Assembly: GCA_035578175.1 (NCBI GenBank)
Contig: JAQMRL010000006.1
Coordinates: forward strand, 54,787,001 to 54,851,000
DNA from: Catonia carolina
Taxonomy: Eukaryota; Arthropoda; Insecta; Hemiptera; Achilidae
Direction: 5' to 3'
DNA length: 64,000 bases
Shown here: positions 10,886 through 20,283 of the stretch, one piece after another
How the letters are laid out: the number at the start of each line of letters is the position of its first letter
How positions within the stretch are numbered: the first letter of the stretch is position 1
Program-made: the position numbers and the translations under genes
Notes under the pieces: generated by a model
Seen by the model: the letters and a program-made list of their open reading frames with translations, nothing else
Databases searched by the model: none
What the model was told of the DNA's origin: nothing

Positions 10886-11215
10886 AGAAAATTAAATGGT
10901 GTTCCTGATTTTCTAAAACTGTGGTGATATAGTAACATTTTACAGTGATATTCTAGAAATGGTTGAGGGAGTGGATTGTTGATAAAATAAATTGTGTATT
11001 AGGCCTGTATGAAGTAGTGTCCATTGAAGAATGATAATGCATTGCAATAAAGTAGACCTATGTTAAACAATTCTCAGCAATCGAAACTAGTAGATACGTT
11101 TGTTTTTATTTTGATTCATATGTACTTCTGGTAAACCGGCGAAATTGTTAAAAGGGTTTAGATTGTTACGACAATTATCAGACAACAGGTATAACAACAG
11201 TTAGAGCCTTTTTAG
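10886..11215. other. Unrecognised intergenic DNA
   Basis: No coding or repeat signal was recognised. Confidence 0.5.
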
Positions 11216-11508
11216 AGTAGGCCTAAGTCAGTAATTGAATTGTGAATGGAAAGTGTTGTTGGGAAGTTCGAAATAGTGTCGCTACGGGACCGGTTTTGAA
11301 TTACATGAATACTGCTTGTGCTTTCGGGTGGTATTAATAAATGGTTTTAAATATGTTTTTTATTGTTGAGCTACAAAATCTTATTTATAATCGATTTTAA
11401 GTTTCGTAATTAATTTGATTCAGGTAACCTAATTGTTACTTGTTAGTAGTTTAAGTTTAGTAATTAATTGTAATTATTTATTATACCCAAATCCCGAATC
11501 TTTTAACA
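11216..11508 (+). repeat. LTR-like dispersed repeat, copy 1
   Basis: Matches the reverse complement of 41975-42330 over most of its length. Shared landmarks are ccggtt.t.aattac, tatttataatc.atttta and, near the end, ttattatacccaaatcccga. A more diverged relative is at 43060-43410. The shared 3' landmark and promoter-like position of TATA motifs in the other copies suggest a solo LTR, but no matched LTR pair was found. Confidence 0.45.
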
Positions 11509-11544
11509 GAATCATCCTTGAGCCTTTACCTGAAATGGAGGATG

Positions 11545-11740
11545 GTTCGATGTTACTTCATCTAAACAGTGTTGTATGGCGCGGAATATTGGACGTTAAA
11601 TAAAATGATTATCAGGAGAATAGATGCGTTTGAGCTTTGGTTCTACAGGCGCATGCTAAAAATATCGTGGACGGATAAAGTACCCAACGAGACAGTCTTG
11701 CGTAGAATGGGAACAGAAAAGGAGCTTGTTTACAACATCC
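11545..11740 (+). pseudogene. LINE reverse transcriptase C-terminal piece, 5' half of a split copy
   Basis: The open frame reads VLYGAEYWTLNKMIIRRIDA, then FELWFYRRMLKISWTDKVPN, then ETVLRRMGTEKELVYNI. It stops exactly where a reverse family A element begins (11741). LYGAEYW and the WTDKVPNETVL region are standard for insect LINE RT ends. The expected continuation (basic tail) is at 12515-12689, so the A element probably landed in, or near, the same LINE copy. Confidence 0.85.
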
Positions 11741-12206
11741 AAAAATCTGGTGTGAAACACTCACACAACTTTCTCTTGCAAATGCAAATAATTAACAATA
11801 AACCTAACATTAGTAATAAAACATTATAAATAAACAGAAAACTAACCTCAAAAAACATAACCTAATTTTAATCATGAGTGAAAGACGCAAAATGAAAATC
11901 AACCTCAGTTTGGCTTAAAAATACGGAAAATTACTTTTTCACGCTAAACTAGGCTCTGTAGAGAAAAATGTTTTAATTAAAGTTGTAGATCTTTTAATTT
12001 ACTATAAATTTGATTATATACACTTTTGTCGTAAAATGCATACTAAGGCTAAAATCTTTTAAAAAATCGATTTTTTAACACGTTTTCGTGAGAAAAAACA
12101 GAAAATCGCTAATTACCGCTAAAGTAAGCGTCATACAAAAAATGTTGGAAATAAAGGTTGTAGGATTTTTAATTCTCTACAACTTTTATTATATAGTACA
12201 TTTTTG
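11741..12206 (-). mobile_element. Family A element, 3' part, inserted beside LINE piece
   Basis: On the plus strand it begins aaaaatctggtgtgaaacac, then actttctcttgca, and runs through the conserved body to about 12206. The 5' part, including the microsatellite and the 5' inverted repeat, is missing. Confidence 0.87.
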
Positions 12207-12414
12207 GGGAGAACTGATTTACAAGTGGAAACATTGTGTGTATTTTCTCCTGGATATTTTATAAAAGTTTTATCAAAGTAGTTAAGAAACTTTCAAGATT
12301 TATCGTCAGGATTAGAGCAGATAAGTCGTATTTTTATACAAATAACTCAAGCTATTGCTTTCGTCAGTATTTGTGATTACACCGTTGAAAGTAATTCTAG
12401 TATTAGGTTATGTC

Positions 12415-12689
12415 GTTGGAAAATCGTGTTGGATTGCTGGAATGGACCGCTGGAGTGGCGAGTCTATCTTCTTATAATCAGGGTTGCGTTCTTAATAAAA
12501 CACCCGTTACAAGGCACGATTCAGGGAAAGAGAGATGTGGGTAGAAGAATTTCTTGGTTGAAGAATCTTTGCGACTAGTTTCGTTGTTCCTCAGCGGAAC
12601 TGTTCAGAACTGCAGCGTCCAAAGTCCGAATACCTGTCATGATTGCCAACCTCCGGTCGGAGAGGACACGATAAGAAGAAGAAGAAGAT
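12415..12689 (+). pseudogene. LINE reverse transcriptase 3' terminal piece with (GAA)n tail
   Basis: Recognisable from about 12515. One frame gives GTIQGKRE. Another gives RRISWLKNLCD, a stop and RCSSAELFRTAASKVR, then VMIANLRSERTR, then agaagaagaagaag. This is the usual carboxy end of the insect LINE RTs whose upstream part is at 11545-11740. Frameshifts and stops show it is dead. Positions 12207-12414 between the two parts are not recognised. Confidence 0.83.
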
Positions 12690-13534
12690 ATTGAATGAAC
12701 CTAGGCTGAGATGGTACATAATTTTGATTGTCTGAAAACATTATTAAATTTTTAAAGGACGCAAAAAATAAACTTTTTTACACATTTTAGTTATGAATAT
12801 TGACCGATATTGTGGGATTATTTGATAGACTAGAATCGGAAAACGTGAATTTGTAGTCGATGTGTCAAAAATGAACGGAAGTAAAATTTATGTAAAATTT
12901 CAAATCTTTTAAAAGATAGAAATGAAGGAAAATTCTAACTAAACATAACGCCTTTTTCGATATCGGGGATAAATTTTTAGAGATAAGTGCTTATTCAGCG
13001 GTGTTTTGTAGGCACTTAGATATCAAGTGGGCATTGTGAACCCACGTAAAGCATCTTTAGGATTATTAGAAGAAGAAAATATAAATTAATCCGTTTCAGA
13101 AACAGATGTGAAGAAATTTATAATATTTTTTAAATAACACCTGGTAGAGATATCCTCTAATAATATCGTGTTTGTTTTTGTTTTGTATTGTCAATGATGA
13201 CGCGTTGCTTTTGATATAATGAAATTCAAATGGCTCATAAATATTTAAATGTGACATTCTTCTTGTGGGCAGAAACAACAATACAGATACTACATACATT
13301 GACAAATTATAAAAAAGAAAAAAAAATTGTATGTCATTATTTTTCTGATCTTCTCATTTATTTCGCATACGTAAACACAACGAATGCTTCTTTTTTGCAG
13401 TGATCCTAATGTACCAGGATATTTTTCTTTGGCTCATAGAATACAAATTTATTTTTCACCATTGTTATTATTTAAACAAAAAACCATTAATTTTTATAAT
13501 TTTTCGATGTAAACTATCTTTATAATACTCATCT
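12690..13534. other. Unrecognised AT-rich intergenic DNA
   Basis: No gene, RNA or dispersed repeat was recognised. Confidence 0.55.
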
Positions 13535-13713
13535 CTGCCCATAATATGTAGGTGGTTAGTTAAATAATTTGCACTCTATCTGGTAGTTCCAGAGCTACAA
13601 ATAATAGTTCTGTTTCTTATCACATGTTCGGCCAATTATATGACTGAAGTATTTAAGAACAGAAAAGGTAGAGGTGTAAAAGACATTAGTCAGAGTTATC
13701 TCTTCTGAGAGTA

Positions 13714-13895
13714 TTTTTTTATCAATTTTTTTGTTTAACGTCTGACTGTTCTGCAAGTATTGCTAATGCAAACTGTGAAGGATGAAATGAATTTTTTGTA
13801 ACTTATGAAAATATGCCGTGCCTGAATGGGATTCGAACCCAAGACCGCATGATGAGAGGCGAGCATTTTGCCAAATACGCAAATGCGGCCGGCCC
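13714..13895 (-). mobile_element. tRNA-derived SINE, family C, copy 2
   Basis: Flanked by TCTGAGAGTA (13704-13713 and 13896-13905). In minus sense it has a tRNA-like head (ggccgcatttgcgtatttgg) with B box ggttcgaatcc, the body cttcacagtttgcattagca, and an A-rich tail (T run at 13714-13732). Confidence 0.92.
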
Positions 13896-13924
13896 TCTGA
13901 GAGTAATGAATTTTCATTATACAG

Positions 13925-14130
13925 CCGGCCGCATTGGCGTAGTTGATAACGTACTCGCCTCTCATCATGCGCAGTCGGACGTTAAACCAAAAAAAAATTC
14001 ATCATGCGGTCTTTGGTTCGAATTTCATTCAGACACGGCATATTTTCATACGTTACAAAAAATCATTTCATCTTTCACCGTCTGCATTAGCAGTAATTGT
14101 AGAACAGTCGTACGTTAAACCAAAAAAAAA
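13925..14130 (+). mobile_element. tRNA-derived SINE, family C, copy 3, with a 28-nt SINE tail inserted in its head
   Basis: Flanked by ATTATACAG (13916-13924 and 14131-14139). The head starts ccggccgcattggcgtagtt. It is interrupted at 13972-13999 by cagtcggacgttaaacc plus an A run, which is this family's own 3' end, flanked by CATCATGCG (13963-13971 and 14000-14008). B box ggttcgaattt follows, then the body and A tail. Confidence 0.9.
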
Positions 14131-14224
14131 ATTATACAGCCAGACCATGTGGTGAATGAAGTGAAGGTGTCATTTTGTAGGCTGGAAAGAATATACTTTG
14201 CAGAGGGCCTGGCATGCTGATAAA

Positions 14225-15138
14225 GGTATAAATGAAAGTTTTAAAATTTGCCTCCATTTATTTACCGTGGAATAACGCAAAGTATGTCATTATTGTGTCT
14301 TCATCCAACAAATGTGTTCCAAGATTTTCATTCCGTGTTGAGTCTTTTCATTTTGTTGACCACAACAATTTGTGAATACTGAATAATGAAAACAAGATGA
14401 AACTTAAGTAACATGTTGTACTTCTTACAATTTTGAGAAACTTAATACCATTTATTAAGTTATAATTATGAATTCAAACGTTAAAAAGTTTTCTTTGGTC
14501 ATTCTACGAAGTTTCTTATTCCAACTGTTGTTATTTTTTTCATTCTTTGGTCTTATTGGTTTCTTATTGCGTACAGAGTATTTTTTAAGTATTAAGGTTT
14601 ATTAATTTTTTGTATTTATTTACATATAATACAATTTAAGAGAAATTATGGATTAAGAAGGAAGTCTAAATAATTTTCTCAGAATACGCATTCAAGATAA
14701 TTATTGAAAACTGGGAAATAAGTAGATTATTATTTGAAAATGAGTTTTAATGAATCCCAATTTCCAAGAACTGGGTAAAGGAGATTTAAAGGATGAAATT
14801 AACAATCCTTTGATAGGCTTACGTAAAATTTTTCTTTATAAAGTCAGAAACATGAAAAATTTTTGTTCATTAGCAGATTATTTTACTGATGTAACCTTCT
14901 CGTTACTTCACATAAATTGTGATGACAATAAAGGTTTCTGTCTACTTAGTGAAGGTTTTGTTTGTGAATCGAATCAAACGTAAAGTCTTTCAAATGTGGA
15001 TTATTTAAAACTTTGTAGTACTCTATTTTTTAATGTATGGAAAAATATTGCAGTGTTGTTAACTATCTGATCTCGGATTTCTACTGGTTTTCACGTTTTA
15101 TTACCCCCTGAAGTGAAAAAGTTATTTGTAGAAGGATA
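14225..15138. other. Unrecognised intergenic DNA
   Basis: A 77-codon open frame (14750-14983) has ordinary-looking composition (starts MNPNFQELGKGDLKDEINN), but I recognise no family and there is no sign of splicing or other support. I do not call it a gene. Confidence 0.5.
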
Positions 15139-15420
15139 CACACTCATATTTTGGTTAAGCTTTCTAACCAAAATATACTGTCCACCGATAACCCTGAGTG
15201 GGTCAACATATCAACTGGTAACAAAGTGAAGTACCTGGGTTTATGGTTAGTCAGGCGATTCACGTGGAGTGAATACCTCAAAAGCAAACGTTTATTACTA
15301 AATTATCTCAATCGTTTGTTCCACCAAGTTAAACCTCGTTCGCATCTACCACTGAAGTAACAAATTAATACATAGCTTGGACAATTCAAATTGGCACGAG
15401 CAGCCTCGGTGTTTATCTAC
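15139..15420 (+). pseudogene. Jockey-like LINE reverse transcriptase fragment
   Basis: The frame from 15151 reads KVKYLGLWLVRRFTWSEYLK, then SKRLLLNYLNRLFHQVKPRS. The YLG...DRRLTW...H..SK pattern is the thumb region of Jockey-clade RTs. A stop at 15358 is followed by IAWTIQIGTSSLGVYL-like sequence, matching IWTYGIQLWG-type RT text. The mariner at 15471 begins just beyond. A short related piece lies at 16408-16490. Confidence 0.75.
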
Positions 15421-15470
15421 TCCACTCTTCACCCCTCGCCATGCAACGACGGTACAGTCACAAAAGTATA

Positions 15471-16406
15471 CGAGGTGTGGCTATTAAATAACGAGACTGA
15501 TTGTTAAAAATTTTATTTTAATTATATACATAATCACTTATTGTCACCTTCAATATACACTCCTTCTCTATCCCTACAACGCTCCATGCGAATTTTCCAT
15601 TGTTGGAAACAGTGCTGGAAGTCATCTTCTGTCAGCTCCTTCAGGACACGTGCCGCTCAAAAATTTTTGAAATAAAGCTCGCAAAAATGTTTGTATTGAC
15701 AATTTGTACGCGATTGAAAATGACCCAAATTTTTTGGAAACGATAATAACATGTGATGAAACGTGGTTTTACTTATGATCCGGAAACGAAGCGCCAATCC
15801 ATGCACTGGAAGAGCCGAACTTAACCGAGAACCAAAAATGCTCGAATGAGCAATTTAAAATTTAAAGCAATGATGATTGTTTTTTTTTTATATCCATAGG
15901 GTTGTGTACTTTCACTGGGTTCCTGAAGGTCAAACAATTAATCAATATCACTGCCTTGAGGTACTTTCTTAACTGAGTAAGAGTAAGGAAAAAACGCCCT
16001 GAAATGTGGAAGGACAAATCATGGGTTCTCCAACAAGACAATGCGCCAGCTCATTCCGCGTTATCTGTCAAGAGGTTCTTAGCCAAATACAGCATCTCAG
16101 TGTTAGAACACTCACCTTATTTACCAGATCTTACACCACGTGACTTCTACCTGTTCCCTAAGGTGAAGTCTGCATTAAAAGGGACAAGATTTGAGTCTGT
16201 GGAAGCTGTAAAAGAGAAAGCGGCACGTGTCCTGAAGGAGCTGACAGAAGATGACTTCCAGCACTGTTTCCAACAATGGAAAATTCGCATGGAGCGTTGT
16301 AGGATAAAGAAGGAGTGTATATTGAAGGTGACAATAAGTGATTATTAATAAAATGAAAATAATTTTTTTTACAACGTCAGTCTCGTTATTTAATAGCCAC
16401 ATCTGG
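15471..16406 (+). mobile_element. Mariner (DD34D) element rearranged into a fold-back form
   Basis: TA dinucleotides flank it (15469-15470, 16407-16408). The terminal repeats are perfect over 25 bp (15476-15500 against 16377-16401: tgtggctattaaataacg...). The outer arms are much longer than a normal mariner TIR: 15471-15656 is an inverted copy of 16220-16406, including the 3' end of the transposase gene. The 5' part of the gene is absent, replaced by this arm. Total length is 936 bp, against about 1.3 kb for a complete mariner. Confidence 0.93.
15657..16348 (+). pseudogene. Mariner transposase, 5'-truncated and frameshifted
   Basis: Catalytic-domain pieces appear in order. First IITCDETWFY (first Asp) near 15745-15775, followed by DPETKRQSMHW. 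Then, from 16004, MWKDKSWVLQQDNAPAHSAL (second Asp in QQDNAP) and SPYLPDLTPRDFYLFPKVKS, where the Asp of PRD is the third acidic residue. The spacing from the second to the third Asp is 34 residues, the mariner DD34D signature. The final open frame ends at 16348. Stops and frameshifts between the first and second motifs, and loss of the N-terminal DNA-binding domain, make it non-functional. All three catalytic Asp codons survive. Confidence 0.92.
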
Positions 16407-16407
16407 T

Positions 16408-16490
16408 ATACTGTCTACCGGTAATCTTGAGTGAGATCAACATACCAACTGGTAACAAAGCACTTGGGTTTGTGGTTAGATACAACTCAT
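16408..16490 (+). pseudogene. Short Jockey-like RT fragment
   Basis: tatactgtctaccggtaatc and caactggtaacaaagcactt match 15172-15250, the same stretch of the RT piece on the other side of the mariner. It is a partial second copy, about 80 bp. Confidence 0.6.
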
Positions 16491-17187
16491 AAGTTTTCTT
16501 TTATAATTAAAAAAATAATATATATATATATATATGTAGTATACTATGAAAAGTGGAAGAATGACTGCAATCTTGCTTTATACCCTTACAGACTTGAAAT
16601 TGTATGTCTCAATTCTCTTTCTTTTACAGCGTACTAGTAATTACTTAATGCTTAAATTAATTAAGTTTTTTTTTTTGGTACTACTCATCCTCTCACTAAA
16701 ATGGTGTAAGTGATAAAATTTATTATTATTTTTTTTGTAAGAACTTTCTGTAATCAAAACTAATTAGTGTTTTTTTTTTTTTGTTAACAGGTAAGTGATT
16801 ATATTCTTCCAACTTTGCACGGAAAGTTAAGAGTTTATGTAAGTAAAATTTTTATTATTGGGCAGAGAAGTCTCTGTTAAAACAATGCAGGTAGTTTTTG
16901 GAACACCAATGTAATAGTCATATATATTGGAATCCCATAAAAAATTTGCGAATTTAATTAAATATCCCATAAAAATGAGTGACAAAATAACGAAAAACCA
17001 TGTACACAATATGACTTGTTTACAAAAAAAAAAAAAATTTCACATGACGTGTGTTTTTATAAGAACAAAAAACATTTCTAGTTGTAGAAACGTGATTTTG
17101 GTACCATTGGAATGCGCTAATTTCAAACTGTATAACTGTTAAAACCTGAAAATCGATATTTTTTGAGTTTTTCGAGTTCGACTCCTC
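16491..17187. other. Unrecognised AT-rich DNA with a (TA)n tract
   Basis: A TA microsatellite lies at about 16515-16536. Several T/A homopolymers. No gene was recognised. Confidence 0.6.
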
Positions 17188-17400
17188 TTAAAGTGACACT
17201 GGGCTGTTTTTTGTGTTTAATTTTCTGGAAAAAAACTGTAGTCTTGCTTTTCCTCCTTGTTCTTTTAACACGTTTATTCCTTCAATTATTCTTGTGTTCC
17301 TAGAAACGATTGCTTGGTTGTCTGCAAAAGCAAGACAGTTTATCTGTATACCGTTCTTTGATCCTCCACTAAAATTTTTAATAATAATCCAATAATAATC
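17188..17400 (-). pseudogene. LINE reverse transcriptase palm fragment, catalytic FADN
   Basis: In minus sense it reads GGSKNGIQINCLAFADNQAI, then IIEGINVLKEQGGKARLQFF. G.QINCLAFADD.A is RT motif C with its lead-in. Here the second Asp of the catalytic pair is Asn, so this copy would be inactive even if complete. A GAT/GTC-rich simple sequence (17390-17430) adjoins it. Confidence 0.72.
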
Positions 17401-17729
17401 ATCGTCGTCTATAATCAGCATCATTATCATCTCTATCTTGGCCATAGTTCGCATCTTCGGCTTCATCTACTTCATGTTTTAAAATAATTATGTACAGTTT
17501 AGAGTCAGGCGTAGTTTAGTGCAGTTTTGTTTATTTAAGAAATGTTTGAAACAAATTACTGAATGTAATTTTCAATCCAAAGAACGTTATAATTTAGACT
17601 TTTATAGTTTTTGCTTAAAGTTTATATTAACGTTTAAAAAATGATCGAAAAACTATTGTACCTTGTTAAAAGAAAATATAACGCTGAATTGTGTTTGATA
17701 AAGGTCATGGGTTCCAATTTTTGCAGGTT

Positions 17730-18125
17730 GTGTTGTTGTTTAGGTCATCAGCCGAAAGGCTGGTTTGAACCTGTAGAGGTTTTACCAAGTAAAACGAGGA
17801 GTGAGGTGGTTTACCATTGCCTTCCTCACTGAGTGGAAAAGTACACTTATCAGCATGCCGGGCCCTCTGAAAAGCACATATTTTCTACTCTGCAAATGAC
17901 ACCTTCACTTCATTCACCACAGGGTCTGGCTGTATAATGAAATTCATTACTTTCAGAGGAGATAACTCTGATTAGTGTCTCTTACACCTCTACCTCTTCT
18001 GTTCTTAAATGATTCAGTCATTAAATTGGCTGACCATGTGATAAGAAACGGAACTATTTATTTTAGCCCTGCAACAAGCAGATTGAGTGTAAATAATTTG
18101 ACACTCCACCTGTCTATTATGGGCA
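17730..18125 (-). mobile_element. Family B retroposon, copy 4, with target-site duplication
   Basis: Exact 11-bp duplication TTTTGCAGGTT (17719-17729, 18126-18136). On the plus strand it starts gtgttgttgtttaggtcatc (tail with (AAC)n in minus sense) and ends ctgtctattatgggca. Full length is about 396 bp. All three tail palindromes are present, with one mismatch in the middle one (aacctgtagaggtt). Confidence 0.93.
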
Positions 18126-18136
18126 TTTTGCAGGTT

Positions 18137-18538
18137 ATGAATCATATTTACTCTTTAAAGACCTCCCTTAGTGTTTTTTGTCTTTTTATATAATTAAGCT
18201 GATTTTTAAACAAACTAAACACAAAAAACACAAGAAGGAAATTTTACTAGTTTACGCATTTCCTTGGTGACAGATATTTTGGTGTTTTCTCAGGAGTCCT
18301 TACTGGGAAACTAAAGATAGGCAGATCAAATTTCCGATAACAAATTCAATTCGTGTAATTATAGATTTTAAATTTTAAATTAATGAAAGAAAATTAAGAG
18401 TACATTTTAATGGTTATTTGTACAGAATGGGAAATAAATATATTTTTCTAACTTAGGTCTTTTTATTCTGAAACTATAGCTACAATATAGAATAGGCTTC
18501 TAACCATCCAAAAGTCCAATTATTATTTTTATACGAGT
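18137..18538. other. Unrecognised AT-rich intergenic DNA
   Basis: Nothing recognised. Confidence 0.55.
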
Positions 18539-18549
18539 ATATTATAAAT

Positions 18550-18941
18550 CTGCCCATAACGGACAGGTGGAGTGTCAAATTACACTCACTCTGTTCGTTG
18601 CAGGGCTAAAATAAATAGTTCTGTTTCTTATCACATGGTCAGCCAATTAAATGACTGAATCATTTAAGAACAGAAGAGGTAGACGTGCAAAAGGCACAAA
18701 TCAGAGTTATCTCCTCTGAAAGTAATGAATTTCAGTATACAGCCAGACCCTGTGGTGAATGAAGTGAAGGTGTCGTTTGCAGAGTGGAAAATGTGTGCTT
18801 TACAGAGGGCCCGGCATGCTGATAAGAGTACTTTTCCATTCAGTGAGGAAGGCAATGGTAAACCACCTCACTTCTCGTTTTACTTTGTAAAACCTCTACA
18901 GGTTCAAACCAGGCTTTTGGCTGATGACCTAAACAACCCAC
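18550..18941 (+). mobile_element. Family B retroposon, copy 5, with target-site duplication
   Basis: Exact 11-bp duplication ATATTATAAAT (18539-18549, 18942-18952). Starts ctgcccataacggacaggtg and ends ggctgatgacctaaacaacc. The family's internal frame is open here from ATG at 18725 (MNFSIQPDPVVNEVKVSFAE ...) to past the element's end. Confidence 0.93.
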
Positions 18942-18982
18942 ATATTATAAATAATTCCCATAATAGGCAGGTGAAGTGTTAA
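18725..18982 (+). CDS. Open frame inside family B copy 5, function unknown
   Basis: An 85-codon frame. About 72 codons lie within the repeat (MNFSIQPDPVVNEVKVSFAE, then WKMCALQRARHADK, GNGKPPHFSFYFVKPLQVQT and LLADDLNN) and the rest run into flanking DNA. The same frame is open over much of its length in copies at 31148-31540 and 39034-39224 but is stopped in copy 1. I recognise no protein family. It could be a relic of the element's source gene or chance in a shared consensus. Low confidence that it is translated. Confidence 0.25.
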   Translation: MNFSIQPDPVVNEVKVSFAEWKMCALQRARHADKSTFPFSEEGNGKPPHFSFYFVKPLQVQTRLLADDLNNPHIINNSHNRQVKC

Positions 18983-19345
18983 ATTATTTCCAATCGATCT
19001 GCTAGTTCCTGGACTACAAAAAATAGTTCTGTTTCTAATCACATTGTCAGACAATTAAATGACTGAAGCATTTAAGAACACCAAAGGTAGAGGTGTAAAT
19101 ACACTAGTCAAGAGTTATCTTTTCTAAGAGTAATGAATTTTATTATACAGCTAAACCCTGTGGTTAATGAAGTGAACTTGTCATTTGCAGGGTGGAAAGT
19201 AGATGCTTTTTAAAAGTCCTGGCATGCTGATAAGCATACTTTTCTACTCAGGAAGGGTTAACCACCTCACTCCTCGTTTTAATTAGTAAAGCCTCTGGAG
19301 TTTTAAACCAGTTTTTCGGCTGATAATCTAAAAAAAAACAACACG
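18955..19345 (+). mobile_element. Family B retroposon, copy 6, with target-site duplication
   Basis: Exact 10-bp duplication TTATAAATAA (18945-18954, 19346-19355). Starts ttcccataataggcaggtga and ends gataatctaaaaa...acaacacg. It sits in the same AT-rich target as copy 5, the two duplications overlapping by eight bases. It is more diverged than copy 5. Confidence 0.92.
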
Positions 19346-19480
19346 TTATAAATAAATAAAAATAATTATAGTAATGTTTAGAAAAACCCGCTTTATTTCT
19401 CAGATTAGCTATCAACCGTTCAAATCCTTTTTTGAATATCCTAAGTTTACGATATCTTCCATAAAGTACATTTAATGCAG
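19346..19480 (+). repeat. B-copy flank duplicated at 45121-45250
   Basis: From ttataaataaataaaaata to ataaagtacattt it matches the reverse complement of 45121-45250 (landmarks: aacccgctttatttctcaga, gatatcttcc.taaagtac). Here it is ordinary flank downstream of B copy 6. At 45 kb it is joined to a B copy inside one insertion. Confidence 0.82.
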
Positions 19481-19888
19481 TGAAATTCTCTCCTAGTTCT
19501 TATACCAAATAAGAAATACTTTTTATGAAGTTATTTCATATTATAATAGTATAGTTGTATTATGATTAAGTACATTTATATAAGTCTGATATTCTGTAAT
19601 ACGTTGAGCCGATTTATCGGTTTATATTATTACAACTTCTTTTACTTCTTATTTTTTGTCAGAGGAGGGTGCATTATATACAAAATTGTGTTTAGGCTAT
19701 CCATAATATACGTATCCATAAGCTCTTATAAAGCTGATTGCTTACTCTTGTATAAAAAAATTAAATTAAATCAGCTATTGTAGATATTGAAAGGCAGCGA
19801 GTCATAAATTTTTGATATAGATTGTTAAGGATAAAAAAATGCTATTCATTGTTTAGGCAGTTCACGTGAAATTTTTGTTCACGATATA
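19481..19888. other. Unrecognised AT-rich intergenic DNA
   Basis: Nothing recognised apart from short Phe/Tyr-rich chance frames. Confidence 0.55.
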
Positions 19889-20053
19889 TTTTTACTTTTT
19901 CTTGCCTATATGTATGTAGGAATGTAGAATGTAGAATGTAGAATATGTAGGAAGGAAAGTATTGTTTTCATGTCGATTTTTCGAAATCGAGTTTTCACTG
20001 GATCTACTCGTTTTCAGACCCCCTGAACCCAAAAAACATGTTTTTAGCGATTG

Positions 20054-20086
<33 letters not shown>

Positions 20087-20283
20087 CGCGCGCGCGTGTG
20101 TGTGAACAAAATATCTCAAGAACGGAACATCGTACGAACTTGAAACTTGAAACTTAAGTTCGATACTACTACTGGACCCGACATGAACATTTTCATAAAA
20201 ATCGGTCGGCCGGAAGTAGTAGTTTATTCGTGTCATTTTTCTTTTTTTTGCGATTTTCTCTCAAACCGCTCTTACGATTAATT
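19889..20283 (+). mobile_element. Family A element, 5' part
   Basis: Starts tttttactttttcttgccta (5' subterminal repeat with one change). It then has an extra short tandem (gtagaat x3 at 19921-19943), the conserved gattttcgaaatcgag region and a GT/GC microsatellite (20053-20103). It runs through ctcaagaacggaacatcgta to ttgcgattttctct. It is cut at about 20283 by a mariner fragment. Confidence 0.88.

Larger units (their letters stand above)
13535..14224 (+). mobile_element. Family B retroposon, copy 3, carrying two SINE insertions
   Basis: B sequence runs 13535-13713, 13896-13924 and 14131-14224. The two gaps are family C SINEs. Joining the flanks at the target-site duplications gives a normal B body. 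The copy stops at ggcatgctgataa, so its palindromic 3' tail is missing. Confidence 0.9.

Noticed and set aside
14750..14983. 77-codon open frame with ordinary composition
   Set aside because: No recognisable family, no splice or promoter evidence, and a length expected by chance in this much DNA.
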